DNA of 64,000 nt from Planococcus maritimus (lineage in GTDB: Bacteria > Bacillota > Bacilli > Bacillales_A > Planococcaceae): NCBI RefSeq assembly GCF_001687625.2, contig NZ_CP016538.2:220001-284000 (forward strand), read 5' to 3'. Position numbers and translations under genes: made by a program. The notes under the pieces are model-generated. The model was given only the letters and a program-made list of their open reading frames with translations, searched no databases and was not told where the DNA came from. Shown here piece by piece: positions 50,633 through 59,658 of the stretch (positions within the stretch are counted from its first letter, which is position 1; every line of letters starts with the position of its first letter).

Positions 50633-51440
50633 ATCCTTTGACTGCACCAGCCGTGATGCCTGCGACAAAGTAACGTTGCAGGAAAACGTAGGCGATGACC
50701 ATTGGCGCTGAGGCGATGATAACGCCTGTGAACAGCATCGGATAATTGGTGGAATATTGCCCTTGAAACTCAAGAAGTGCGAGCGGCAAGGTTTTATAAG
50801 CATTGTCCGTGATGAACAGCAGTGGATACAATAGATCGTTCCAGTGCATGACGAATAAAAAAATCGCGGTAGCTGATAGAGATGGTAAAGATAATGGAAT
50901 GGCCACTTTCGTAAACATCTTCCAATTGCCAGCGCCGTCAATCGTGGACGCTTCAAACAATTCCCTCGGCAAAGTTTTCATGAAACCGGTCAAGATGAAG
51001 ACCGCAATCGGCAAAGTCGAGGAGATGTTGACGAGAATAAGCCCGAGCAGGCTATTTGTCAGCCCCAAATCCAGCATGAGCGAATACAGCGGCACCATGA
51101 TGACTTGTGCTGGCACCATCATGCCAAGCGTGAACACGCCGAACAAGCCATTGCCAATCCAATTGTTCATGCGTGTAATGCCGAAGGCGACCATGGCGGC
51201 GAGCAATAAGGTGAGCGAAACCGAAAACAAAGTGACGATGGTGCTATTGAGGAAATAGCCTGCCATGGTTTGTTCCTGAAAGATCGCAATATAGTTATCA
51301 AATTTAAAACCGCCGTCTGGCAAGCCGAGCGGGTCGCGGAACGTTTCCTGAAGTGTTTTAACGGACGTCAACAAGACGACCACTAACGGAATCAGGATCA
51401 GCAGCGCATAAATGAGCAGTGAAAATTTCCTGAACAGCAA
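50631..51440 (-). CDS. Carbohydrate ABC transporter permease 2 (MalG type)
   Basis: A 269-residue permease with six membrane segments. The EAA loop that docks the ATPase is EASTIDGAGNWKMFTKVAIP. A TTG start lies after AAGGGG. It is the last gene of the binding-protein/permease/permease operon; no ATPase gene is present here, so a shared MsmX-type ATPase elsewhere is likely. Confidence 0.9.
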   Translation of the reverse strand: MLFRKFSLLIYALLILIPLVVVLLTSVKTLQETFRDPLGLPDGGFKFDNYIAIFQEQTMAGYFLNSTIVTLFSVSLTLLLAAMVAFGITRMNNWIGNGLFGVFTLGMMVPAQVIMVPLYSLMLDLGLTNSLLGLILVNISSTLPIAVFILTGFMKTLPRELFEASTIDGAGNWKMFTKVAIPLSLPSLSATAIFLFVMHWNDLLYPLLFITDNAYKTLPLALLEFQGQYSTNYPMLFTGVIIASAPMVIAYVFLQRYFVAGITAGAVKG

Positions 51441-51455
51441 AGTTGCCGCCCCTTT

Positions 51456-52331
51456 TTAATAAGATACGCGGTCTGAACGCAAGGCCTTGAATTGTAGATA
51501 GGTGATCAAGGCGATAATGACCATGAAAATGACGGAAATTGACGAAGCGTAGCCGAATTGATAGCTCTTGAACGCGACATCGTAAATATAAGTCGCGATG
51601 ATTTCAGTGGAGTTGTTCGGCCCGCCGCCGGTCATCGCAAACACCAAGTCGAATGCTTTAAATGATTGGATGGTCGTATAGGCGACGACGATGGTAGCAG
51701 AAGGTGCAAGCAACGGCCACGTAACGCTTCTAAACGCCTGCCATTTGCTGGCGCCTTCAATTTTTGCCACTTCGTACAATTCTTCAGGAATGGCTTGAAG
51801 CCCCGCAACGAAGATAATCAGCATTTGGCCTGCGTGGAACCAGATTTGCGTAATGGCGAGCGAGTAAATCGCGATATTGGCATTGCCGAGCCAGTTCTGT
51901 GCCAGGAAATCAAGACCAACGAGCTGGAGCACTTGATTCAAGATGCCCATCGACGGATCGTAGATGAACGCCCAGATGAACGCCACCGATACCGAAGACA
52001 AAATGGTTGGGAAAAAATAAAGCGCACGGAGAAACACGTTCGTTTTCGTGTTCTTGATGACGATCAGCGCAAAAGCAAGCGCCACGAGTGTCTGGAACAC
52101 AACGACTGTCAGCATGAACTTCAAGTTATTGCCGATCGTTTTTTGGAAAATCGAATCGCCCGTAAATGCGCGTGTGTAATTGTCGATGCCGACAAACTGG
52201 AAGGCTTCACTCAATCCATCCCAGTCAGTAAACGAATAGAACAGGGCACTGAAGGTTGGATACAAAAAGAACAAGCTGTAAAGGACAAGCCCCGGAAGAA
52301 AGAACCAGTAAATGGATTTGGAGATTTTCAT
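51456..52331 (-). CDS. Carbohydrate ABC transporter permease 1 (MalF type)
   Basis: A 291-residue permease with six membrane segments; the EAA loop is EVAKIEGASKWQAFRSVTWP and the C-terminus shows GGGPNNSTEIIATYIYDVAF, typical of sugar importers of the CUT1 class. It follows the binding-protein gene by seven bases. Confidence 0.92.
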   Translation of the reverse strand: MKISKSIYWFFLPGLVLYSLFFLYPTFSALFYSFTDWDGLSEAFQFVGIDNYTRAFTGDSIFQKTIGNNLKFMLTVVVFQTLVALAFALIVIKNTKTNVFLRALYFFPTILSSVSVAFIWAFIYDPSMGILNQVLQLVGLDFLAQNWLGNANIAIYSLAITQIWFHAGQMLIIFVAGLQAIPEELYEVAKIEGASKWQAFRSVTWPLLAPSATIVVAYTTIQSFKAFDLVFAMTGGGPNNSTEIIATYIYDVAFKSYQFGYASSISVIFMVIIALITYLQFKALRSDRVSY

Positions 52332-52338
52332 AAACTGG

Positions 52339-53595
52339 TTATTCCCTGTTTTCTTCTACGATTTGTTGGGCTGCTTCAGCCGCTGCCATTGGATCTTCGC
52401 CCCCAAGAACGTTTTCAATGGAACTGAGGACCGCATCCTCAATTTGGGCGTTAGTGATCAAAAAGCGCGGCTGGAAGCGCGTATTGCGTTCGTCGATCCA
52501 ATACGATGTGTTCTGCAGGGCTTCAGATTCGTATTCGACATCGTTGACAGTCAAGTGCTGGCCGGTTTCATTGGCGTATTTGGAAGCCACTTCCGGCTGG
52601 CTCAAATAGTCGATGAATGCTTTGGCTTGGTCTTTTTTCTCGGAATTGCTGTTGACGGCCAGCATGAACGTAGCCGTATTGATGCCTTCGTAAGTGGCTT
52701 CGCTTTCTTCCACTGTAATCGGCGCAAGCAAATCGAGTTCAAGATCCGGGTTTAGGCTGAGCAAGGAATTCATATGGTAAGAACCGGTCGCAAGCATGGC
52801 GGCTTCTTCATTCGCGACCATCGCCATGGCGGAGTCCTGATTGGTGCCGAGCGCATCGTCTTGGATATAGCCTTTGTCCGCTAAAAGCTTAAAGTCTTCG
52901 AGTGTTTTGACCCACCATTCATTGGTCAGGGATTCCTCGCCGTTTTGGAGTTTCGCAAAAACCTCTTCATCCGGTGCATTGTTCATCATCATGCTGTTCA
53001 TGAACTGGTTTGGCCCGATGTCAGCGCCCGGGAAAGCAATTGGCGTGATATCGTTTTCGAGCAAAGTGTCGGCCATTTCTTGGAATTCGGTCCAGCTTTT
53101 CGGCACTTCAAGCCCCAGTTCGTCAAACATGCCTTTGTTATAGACCGGCATATTGAAGACCAATTGATACGGCAGCGCGTACTGTGTGCTGTCTTTCTGG
53201 CCGACAGAGATCAGGCTTTCGTCAAAATTTGAGACGAATTCTTCTCCGCTCAAGTCTTCAAAAAAGCCGGCGCTTTCGATGGATTCAAATTGCGCACCCG
53301 GGAATGACGTGAAGACATCTCCCGTCGATCCTTCCTGCAGCATGCGTTGTGCTGTCGCTTGGTACTGGTCGGATGGATAGATGTTCTGTTCTACGCGAAT
53401 ATCAGGATTCGCTTCTTCGAAATCCGCAATGATGTCATCGAGCACGGCTTTATCTTCTCCGCGCCAATGCATAAAGCTGATTTGCGTCGCATCGCCGCTC
53501 TCAGAAGAAGAGTCGCCGCCGCTTTCGCCTGCACATGCGCCAAGTACGAAGCCGAGCCCTATTGTTCCTGTTGCCAGCCAAAGTTTGTTTTTCAT
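52339..53595 (-). CDS. Carbohydrate ABC transporter substrate-binding lipoprotein
   Basis: A 418-residue family-1 solute-binding protein. Signal peptide with lipobox LGAC (about residues 18-21) and a Ser/Gly/Asp linker, then ISFMHWRGEDKAVLDDIIAD and the central SWTEFQEMADTLLENDITPIA. A GGGGGT site precedes the ATG. The sugar cannot be named; CUT1 members take oligosaccharides. Confidence 0.92.
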   Translation of the reverse strand: MKNKLWLATGTIGLGFVLGACAGESGGDSSSESGDATQISFMHWRGEDKAVLDDIIADFEEANPDIRVEQNIYPSDQYQATAQRMLQEGSTGDVFTSFPGAQFESIESAGFFEDLSGEEFVSNFDESLISVGQKDSTQYALPYQLVFNMPVYNKGMFDELGLEVPKSWTEFQEMADTLLENDITPIAFPGADIGPNQFMNSMMMNNAPDEEVFAKLQNGEESLTNEWWVKTLEDFKLLADKGYIQDDALGTNQDSAMAMVANEEAAMLATGSYHMNSLLSLNPDLELDLLAPITVEESEATYEGINTATFMLAVNSNSEKKDQAKAFIDYLSQPEVASKYANETGQHLTVNDVEYESEALQNTSYWIDERNTRFQPRFLITNAQIEDAVLSSIENVLGGEDPMAAAEAAQQIVEENRE

Positions 53596-53698
53596 GTTCT
53601 GATACCCCCTTCGATTTTAGAAACATCCTACTACTATTATTTATAACCCAAATCTTCAAATAAATACAGAATTATCTAAATTGAGCGTTTGCTTTCAG

Positions 53699-53727
53699 TT
53701 GACAGATGGGCTTGAATTCCATAAGAT
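53699..53727 (+). promoter_or_regulatory. SigA-type promoter of the trpEG unit
   Basis: TTGACA (53699-53704), a 17-base spacer and TAAGAT (53722-53727). The transcript would carry a T-box leader of about 330 nt before trpE. Confidence 0.85.
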
Positions 53728-53799
53728 GGTCACAAGCTTTTAATTGCGCGGGACCACACAAAACTGCGGAAACAAAGCGCCACATAAAAAATCGTTGAA

Positions 53800-54026
53800 T
53801 AAGAAAAGTAATGCATGGTTAGCTTCTGAAGAGAGCCGGTGGTAGCTGAGAACCGGTGTGGCACGTGCATGAATGGACTTATGAGTGGCCTGTCATAACC
53901 AGGCTCGTTCGCCCCGCGTTACTGGGGTTTAAGTGGAAGCTGAGAGCTTCAAGATGAGGTGGCACCGCGGTCGATCCGTCCTCTGTACGAAATGGTCTTA
54001 TTTCGTGCAGGGGGCTTTTTGTATTG
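53800..54026 (+). promoter_or_regulatory. Tryptophan T-box riboswitch
   Basis: Stem I begins near AAAGTAATGCATGG with the AGTA and GAGAG-type elements; the specifier is TGG (53874-53876, in GAATGGAC), the Trp codon. The T-box motif is AGGTGGCACCGCG (53957-53969), whose TGGC pairs with the GCCA end of tRNA-Trp. The competing terminator spans 53978-54020 (CCTCTGTACGAAAT / ATTTCGTGCAGGGG, then T5). Uncharged tRNA-Trp should allow read-through into trpE. Confidence 0.93.
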
Positions 54027-54064
54027 AATCGGCGGTGCCCAGAAAGAAGAGGAGTTGAGCCGAG

Positions 54065-55417
54065 ATGAGAAAAGATGTACAGATCAAGAAAGTAGAAGGC
54101 GATAGCTTGACGCCGATCATGGTGTTCAATCGTTTGGAAGGCCCTTATAAATGCTTATTGGAAAGCTCGTTGAAAACAAGCGCAAGCGGCCGTTATTCAT
54201 TTATCGCGGCAGATCCGTCGAAAGCATTTATCGGACTGCAAGATCAATTGGAAGTGATCGATTATCGGAACGGTGAGCGTTCGGTGGAACAAGGTCGCCC
54301 GCTCGAACGCATTAAAGAGTTGATGCCAAAAGACGATCGGGATATTGAAGGTTTGCCGTTTACAGGCGGCGCGATTGGCTATATCGGATACGATGCGATT
54401 GCCGCTTATGAGCCGGTCGAGAGTGCCCGGAAAGACAGCTTGAACATGCCGGATATCCACTTGCAGCTATACGAAACGATTGTCGTGTTTGATCATGTCC
54501 GCCATGAGGTCACGGTTATTTCGTTTGAAGGACGTGCAGACGCTGTGGCCGAACAGTTAGAACGGACAGCGGAAACAGATCCGGTTGACCAGCCCCAAAC
54601 TTTGAATTTTCATTCCGGCACAACGGCTGAACGGTTCCGTGAGCAAGTCGAACTGGCCAAACAGGAAATCCGCAAAGGCGAAGTGTTCCAATTGGTGTTG
54701 TCGCAGCGCTTGTCTGCAGATTACCGGGGGGATGCGTTCACGTTGTATCGCAAGCTCCGCAAACAAAACCCATCGCCTTATCAATTTTTCATCGATTTCG
54801 GAGACTATGCTGTTGTCGGGGCCTCGCCGGAGAGCCTATTGACGATTCGCGGCGGGGAAATGGTTACCAACCCGATCGCCGGCACGCGAAAGCGCGGCAA
54901 GACCGAAGCGGAAGATTTGGCGCTTGAGAATGAATTGCTTGGAGATGAAAAAGAGCGAGCAGAGCACCAGATGCTCGTTGACCTGAGCCGCAACGATGTT
55001 GGTCGTGTGGCAAAAGTCGGCACTGTCGCGATTCCCAAATATATGGTTATTGAGAAATACCAGCATGTTATGCACATCGTTTCAGAAGTGACAGGTGAGC
55101 TCGAAGGGGCGATGCATCCGCTTGATGCGCTCGTTTCTTGCCTGCCAGCTGGGACAGTGTCCGGTGCTCCTAAAGTGCGTGCCTTGCAGCTGATCCAGCA
55201 ATTTGAAGAAGAACGCCGCGGTGTTTACGGAGGCGCCGTCGGTTACCTTGGCTTTAATGGCAATTTGGACGTGGCGCTCGCTATCCGGACTTTCGTCGTC
55301 AAAGATGACACAGTCCACGTCCAAGCAGGAGCGGGCATCGTCTTTGATTCGGTACCGCAGGCAGAATATGAGGAAACGCTCCATAAAGCACGTTCGTTGA
55401 CGGAGGTGTTTGGATGA
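54065..55417 (+). CDS. trpE: Anthranilate synthase component I TrpE
   Basis: A 450-residue chorismate-binding enzyme converting chorismate and ammonia to anthranilate. Motifs are LLESS near residue 40 (part of the Trp feedback site), NPIAGTRKRGKT, DLSRNDVGRVAKVGTV and VQAGAGIVFDS. Length and the Trp-specifier T-box argue for TrpE over PabB. It overlaps trpG by four bases. The remaining trp genes do not follow. Confidence 0.93.
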   Translation: MRKDVQIKKVEGDSLTPIMVFNRLEGPYKCLLESSLKTSASGRYSFIAADPSKAFIGLQDQLEVIDYRNGERSVEQGRPLERIKELMPKDDRDIEGLPFTGGAIGYIGYDAIAAYEPVESARKDSLNMPDIHLQLYETIVVFDHVRHEVTVISFEGRADAVAEQLERTAETDPVDQPQTLNFHSGTTAERFREQVELAKQEIRKGEVFQLVLSQRLSADYRGDAFTLYRKLRKQNPSPYQFFIDFGDYAVVGASPESLLTIRGGEMVTNPIAGTRKRGKTEAEDLALENELLGDEKERAEHQMLVDLSRNDVGRVAKVGTVAIPKYMVIEKYQHVMHIVSEVTGELEGAMHPLDALVSCLPAGTVSGAPKVRALQLIQQFEEERRGVYGGAVGYLGFNGNLDVALAIRTFVVKDDTVHVQAGAGIVFDSVPQAEYEETLHKARSLTEVFG

Positions 55418-56022
55418 TTCTCTTAATCGATCACTACGATTCCTTCACTTACAATATCTATCAAGCGGTGGCGGCTCTCGGCGAAGAGGTGGAAGTCGTG
55501 CGTTATGGCCAATTGAGCTTGGATGACATCCGCAGCAAACAGCCTGAGGCAATTATTTTGTCTCCTGGCCCAGGTCATCCGAGAGACGTACCTGAATCGC
55601 TCGAGTTGATCCGTGAACTTTACCGCGATGTGCCGATTCTTGGCATCTGCCTAGGTCAGCAATTGCTCGGGGAAGCATTTGGCGGCCGCGTCACAGAAGC
55701 GCCTGCTATTCGCCACGGCAAAGTCTCGGACGTTTCACATAGCGCAACGGACTTGTTCGCTGGCATGAACGAGCGGGTGCCTGTCATGCGCTATCATTCG
55801 CTGGCGATCGAAAAGGCATCCTTGCCTGAATGTTTTACTATACAGGCAGAAGCGTTGGATGATGGCACGATGATGGCGATTAAACATAAAGACTATCCGG
55901 TCTACGGCCTGCAGTTCCACCCGGAATCCATCGGCACGCCAGAAGGCACCGATATGATGGCGAGGTTCGTCGAATTGGCACGTGCGAGCCGCTTGCATAC
56001 GCAGCAAGCCGACCATGAATAG
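55414..56022 (+). CDS. trpG: Anthranilate synthase component II (glutamine amidotransferase) TrpG
   Basis: A 202-residue class I glutamine amidotransferase that supplies ammonia to TrpE. It opens ILLIDHYDSFTYNIYQ; the catalytic Cys is in GICLGQQLLGEAFGG and the His-Glu pair in GLQFHPESIGT. It could also serve PabB in folate synthesis, as in B. subtilis, where one subunit does both. It is the last gene of the unit, ahead of a terminator. Confidence 0.93.
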   Translation: MILLIDHYDSFTYNIYQAVAALGEEVEVVRYGQLSLDDIRSKQPEAIILSPGPGHPRDVPESLELIRELYRDVPILGICLGQQLLGEAFGGRVTEAPAIRHGKVSDVSHSATDLFAGMNERVPVMRYHSLAIEKASLPECFTIQAEALDDGTMMAIKHKDYPVYGLQFHPESIGTPEGTDMMARFVELARASRLHTQQADHE

Positions 56023-56039
56023 AGAAAAATAGACAAATG

Positions 56040-56073
56040 AAAGAAGCTGCCCGCTGATGCGGGCAGCTTTTCT
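56040..56073. terminator. Bidirectional terminator trpG / DDAH-like gene
   Basis: GAAGCTGCCCGC-TGAT-GCGGGCAGCTTTTC hairpin with short T runs. Confidence 0.9.
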
Positions 56074-56078
56074 GTTTA

Positions 56079-56930
56079 TCACCGAGCTATGGGCATCGTG
56101 CAGCAGCGGAAAGCGCCGCCGGATTTGATGATTTCCGAAAAGTCGGTTTCAATGACACGGAAACCACGATCGCGCAGCTGTTGATTGACCTTGATGTTTT
56201 GCGGCTGGCTAACGACGCGGCGGTCCCCGATTGACAACACATTTGTGCCGAGCTTGAATTGCTCGTCAGATTCGACAGAGATCAGCGTATAGCGCTCACG
56301 CAGCATGTCGATGGATGCTTGTTCCAGCGCTTCTGGGAAAATGAGCGCTTCGGTCGGCGACAAAATATTGAAGACACAATCCAAGTGCAAATATTTCTCA
56401 TTGAGCTGAAGGGGGACGACACGGAAGCCGGATACCTGACTCTGCAATGCACCGATTGCTTTTTTAGACGTGCGGCTACTGATGCCGATGAATACCGTAT
56501 CGCGGTCCACTAGTACGTCGCCACCTTCAATGCGGTGTCCGGGTAGATGCTTAAAGTGGATGTCTGTATTTTCAAGCCATTGCTGCAGCACCTGTTCTTC
56601 GCCTTGTCGGACTTCGGCGGCCATTTCACTGATGAAAACTGTGTCGCCAATCGTAAAGCCAATGTCCCGTGTAAATACTTGCTCTGGATATTCTTCCGAA
56701 GCTTCCAAAAAAGCCGTATCCACGCCTTCTTTAGCCAGCGCCTCCACAAAATTATCGTGTTGGCGAAGGGCTTTCGTAACGTCAATGTTTTCGTCTTTAT
56801 ATTGCTTTTGCACATCGTTAATAACGTCTCTGATTTCCATGAAACGCGGCGGGCATAGGAGCACATGGCGCAAGGTGCCATATTCGCTATGACAATCGGC
56901 TGCTGGGACTGGCTTGGCGTGTGTAGACAT
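56079..56930 (-). CDS. Dimethylarginine dimethylaminohydrolase-family protein
   Basis: A 283-residue guanidine-modifying enzyme of the DDAH/amidinotransferase family. Visible active-site blocks are VFTRDIGFTIGD, HRIEGGDVLVD, YLHLDCVFN (His) and the C-terminal SGGAFRCCTMPIAR with the nucleophilic Cys. It hydrolyses a modified arginine or related guanidine compound; the exact substrate is not shown. The ATG at 56930 has TTGGAGG upstream. Confidence 0.9.
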   Translation of the reverse strand: MSTHAKPVPAADCHSEYGTLRHVLLCPPRFMEIRDVINDVQKQYKDENIDVTKALRQHDNFVEALAKEGVDTAFLEASEEYPEQVFTRDIGFTIGDTVFISEMAAEVRQGEEQVLQQWLENTDIHFKHLPGHRIEGGDVLVDRDTVFIGISSRTSKKAIGALQSQVSGFRVVPLQLNEKYLHLDCVFNILSPTEALIFPEALEQASIDMLRERYTLISVESDEQFKLGTNVLSIGDRRVVSQPQNIKVNQQLRDRGFRVIETDFSEIIKSGGAFRCCTMPIAR

Positions 56931-57065
56931 AATAAGTTCCTCCAAAGAACGTGATTTTACACTACTATTCCTTTTTCACAGTCTCATAAAACCTGGGAAA
57001 AGATTTATTTGAGTCCGGTTAGTTGAAAATCTAAGCGCCAGGATAGGGGAGGCAAAGCCGGAAAC

Positions 57066-57101
57066 AAAAAAACGGACGCTCTATTCGGAGCGTCCGTTTG
57101 T
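57066..57101 (-). terminator. Terminator of the GIY-YIG gene
   Basis: AAACGGACGCTC / GAGCGTCCGTTT stem; T run on the minus-strand side. Confidence 0.9.
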
Positions 57102-57102
57102 C

Positions 57103-57480
57103 TTAGTCGCGATAAAATACTTTATCGACGTTGTATTTCGCTTTTCCTGTATTGATCAGGTAAGTCTCATAAATTTCACGTTCCATTGGGTCTTCCACAA
57201 TGGAAACCGCAATGCGGTGAACTTCATCGCGATGGTTTTTCAATGGCGAGACATTGTCTTCGAAATGCTTTTTCACGCGCTGGCGCAGTTTGCGGGCTTT
57301 GCCGACAAACAATAACTCGCCGCTGTGATTGAAGAACTGGATGATGCCGCCTTTATCGCGCGGGATTTCATGCAAGTCAATAAACCCAAAAAGTGGTTTG
57401 ATGACTGCTTCATCGCCTTGAATTTCTTGTTTGCGCTGAGTAATCGTAATGTCAGCTTTCGGTGCTTGAATATTAATCAT
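57103..57480 (-). CDS. GIY-YIG nuclease-domain protein
   Basis: A 125-residue protein with a UvrC-like GIY-YIG domain: GGIIQFFNHSGELLFVGKAR and LRQRVKKHF, then a possible catalytic Glu in MEREIYETYLIN. Such small proteins are often called nucleotide excision repair endonuclease. Active-site tyrosines are partly replaced (GIIQFF for GIYxxx), so activity is uncertain. Confidence 0.75.
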   Translation of the reverse strand: MINIQAPKADITITQRKQEIQGDEAVIKPLFGFIDLHEIPRDKGGIIQFFNHSGELLFVGKARKLRQRVKKHFEDNVSPLKNHRDEVHRIAVSIVEDPMEREIYETYLINTGKAKYNVDKVFYRD

Positions 57481-57550
57481 GTTATCACGTCCTCTATTAT
57501 CGTAAAGCTAGTCTACCATAGAAATGCCGTGAACGCCATCTGCCTAAAGC

Positions 57551-58195
57551 TTACAGGCGGTCGAGTTCCTGAGCGATGTCAGCTTCGCCCTGCAGGATTT
57601 CGAAGACTTTTCCGTAGGTGTTTTTACGATCGACCACTTCAGCGAGTGTACGTGCTACATCTGCACGTGGAATCGAACGGTTTTCGAAGGACTCAAAGTG
57701 TGCGACTGCTTCGATGTGGCCAGTTTTCTCGTCATCTGATAATGGCCCTGGGCGTACGATTGTATAATCGAGGCCGCTTTGTAAAAGAAGATCATCCGCT
57801 GTACGCTTCGCCACGAGGTAAGGCTTCATTTCCTCGCCACCTGCTTCCGGATTGTCAGAACCGACCGAACCAAGTTGGACAAAGCGTTTGACGCCTTTTT
57901 GCTTCGCGTAATCTGCTGCTTTGACAGAGCCCCATAGGTCGATCGTCAAGGTTTTATCAGCGCCTGTGTTCGGGCCTGATCCTGCGGCGAAAATGACTGC
58001 GTCGACATCGTCGAATGCATGGCTGAAATCTTTCTCCAAGTCACCAAGGACGATTTTTTTCGCGCCGCGTTTTTCCATCTCTTCGCGCTGCTCTTCTTTG
58101 CGGATCATCGCTACCGCGTCGTGGCCTTTTTCGGTTAATTCTTCTACAATATTGCGGCCTACTTGGCCATTTGCTCCTAGAACTAATACTTTCAT
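57551..58195 (-). CDS. SDR-family NAD(P)-binding oxidoreductase (YhfK/NmrA-like)
   Basis: A 214-residue atypical short-chain dehydrogenase. The dinucleotide motif is VLVLGANGQVGRNIVEEL at the start; VIFAAGSG and the late YLVAKRTADDLLLQSGLDYTIVRPGPL match the YhfK/YwnB group. Substrate unknown; the family includes sensor-like and NADPH-dependent enzymes. The ATG at 58195 has AGGAGTG upstream. Confidence 0.87.
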   Translation of the reverse strand: MKVLVLGANGQVGRNIVEELTEKGHDAVAMIRKEEQREEMEKRGAKKIVLGDLEKDFSHAFDDVDAVIFAAGSGPNTGADKTLTIDLWGSVKAADYAKQKGVKRFVQLGSVGSDNPEAGGEEMKPYLVAKRTADDLLLQSGLDYTIVRPGPLSDDEKTGHIEAVAHFESFENRSIPRADVARTLAEVVDRKNTYGKVFEILQGEADIAQELDRL

Positions 58196-58326
58196 CAAAA
58201 TCCACTCCTAATTTTTTATGTCTGCTTGGTGTTTTCCCGTATCTCTTTCATTTAAACGCCCAAGCTTTCCGCTATGCTATTCAAATGGCCGGATGAAAGC
58301 TAAAATAGAGCAATGGAGGTGCAATA

Positions 58327-58611
58327 ATGGAAATCATTAATTACGAAGTAGAAAAATTGCAAGACCCGACTGGCATCCTGGCAGGGGAGCGCTTTGAGTA
58401 TACGATGGCGATCAAGGTGGACGAAGAAGACGAGCTGTACCGTCCGGGCGGTCTTGACCTGCGCTTGATCTTGGCAGTGGAAGATGGCATCGCGCGTATT
58501 GCCGATTATCATTTTATCGACAGCGAAAGTGAAAAACCGCTGGATTTTGCGTTAGACGAAGAAGAAGAACAGGAAGTGTTGGCGTTTTGTAAAGAGCGTC
58601 TCGCTGAATAG
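58327..58611 (+). CDS. Small acidic conserved protein (DUF6509-like)
   Basis: A 94-residue acidic protein starting MEIINYEVEKLQDPTGILAG, with a predicted strand-rich core and a Glu-rich end (EEEEQEVLAFCKERL). It resembles a small Bacillus family of unknown function that I recall as DUF6509, without being able to check. ATGGAGGTGC precedes the ATG. Confidence 0.65.
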   Translation: MEIINYEVEKLQDPTGILAGERFEYTMAIKVDEEDELYRPGGLDLRLILAVEDGIARIADYHFIDSESEKPLDFALDEEEEQEVLAFCKERLAE

Positions 58612-58631
58612 GTTTTAAGTATAAGAGCCCG

Positions 58632-58668
58632 AAAAAAACCCCTCGCCCATTAAGGCGAGGGGTTTTGA
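58632..58668. terminator. Bidirectional terminator
   Basis: AACCCCTCGCC-CATTAA-GGCGAGGGGTT hairpin, A-rich and T-rich ends. Confidence 0.92.
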
Positions 58669-58670
58669 GT

Positions 58671-59429
58671 TTACAGTTTCACTTCAATTTCAGCGTCTTC
58701 ACGCAGTTCCTCGACGCGTGCAAATGTAGCTTCCTGATCGTTTTGTTCTTGCAACGACTGTCGGATGGTCGGTTCCATTTCTTCGAAAGCCGGAGCTTCT
58801 TCTTCTGAGCTTTCAGCGAATTGGTCATAAGCTGCCTGGACTTCTTCATCGGTCACTTCAGGTGCATCGATTTCGTTTTCCATATAGCTTTCGTAGACGA
58901 GCTGTTCACGCAATTGCTCTTCCATTTCTTCAAGAGTAAAGCCGGTCTCAGCAAGCGCTTCGTTCATGGCGTCTTCGTCTTCAAAATTGGCTTTCAATTC
59001 TTCCATGCGCTCCTCGACGACAGCTTCATCTGCTTCATGGCCTTTTTCTTTGGCATCTTGCAAGAGAACCGCGTTGCCGATGACGACAGACATTGCTTCA
59101 TCTTCGATCAATTGAAGGTTCTCTTCAGTTGATGGGTCCTGTCCTTGGGAAAGCAAGGTGGATTCGAACTGGCGAGCCACGCTATTGTACACTTTTCCTT
59201 GAATTTCTTCGCCGTTGACGACTGCCACGACGGCGTCTTCTTCAGGAAGTTCAAGTACCGATTCAGCCGGAGCTGCTTCTTCGGTGCCTTCTTCAGTGCC
59301 TTCTTCAGTCTGTTCGGTTTCTGGAGCCGCTGTTTCTTCGTTAGCGGCAGATTCTTCATTATCAGAACATGCGCCGAGCACTAAGGCGAGGGCGAATGGG
59401 GCAAAAACAAATGTCATTTTTTTAATCAT
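58671..59429 (-). CDS. SurA-N-like lipoprotein without a PPIase domain
   Basis: A 252-residue lipoprotein: signal peptide with lipobox LGAC (about residues 18-21), a long Glu/Thr/Ala linker (22-60), then a SurA/PrsA-like chaperone N-domain (VVAVVNGEEIQGKVYNSVA, EEMEEQLREQLVYESYM). No parvulin domain is present, unlike PrsA at about 290 residues. It is probably an extracytoplasmic chaperone-like protein. Confidence 0.8.
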   Translation of the reverse strand: MIKKMTFVFAPFALALVLGACSDNEESAANEETAAPETEQTEEGTEEGTEEAAPAESVLELPEEDAVVAVVNGEEIQGKVYNSVARQFESTLLSQGQDPSTEENLQLIEDEAMSVVIGNAVLLQDAKEKGHEADEAVVEERMEELKANFEDEDAMNEALAETGFTLEEMEEQLREQLVYESYMENEIDAPEVTDEEVQAAYDQFAESSEEEAPAFEEMEPTIRQSLQEQNDQEATFARVEELREDAEIEVKL

Positions 59430-59658
59430 GTGAAAACTCCTCTTTCGTCAGTCTCGTTAAAGTAAACCACATTTAGGTAAGGGTTTCAAATTGTAGGCCG
59501 TGCGCCTTTCAGGAAAGAGATTTTTCTGTAATAATAGAGACTATTATTTTTCTTTGACTAGAGTGGATATGCAGCAAATCGAGCTTTAATGGTATCATTA
59601 TCGGTGGCAGTACATATTCATTCAGCATGATTAAAATTAGATGACGGAGGCGTACATA

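Noticed and set aside
50631-53595. A complete sugar ABC transporter.
   Set aside because: No ATPase gene is present; I describe it as an importer lacking its own ATPase, which is common for CUT1 systems.
53688-53700. A cre-like site (AGCGTTTGCT) between the sugar ABC operon and trpE.
   Set aside because: Only the right half fits; the TGNA part of the CcpA consensus is missing.
54065-56022. The amidotransferase pair as PabB-PabA for folate.
   Set aside because: The leader has a TGG-specifier T-box and the large subunit has the LLES feedback motif, so anthranilate synthase is preferred; TrpG may still be shared.
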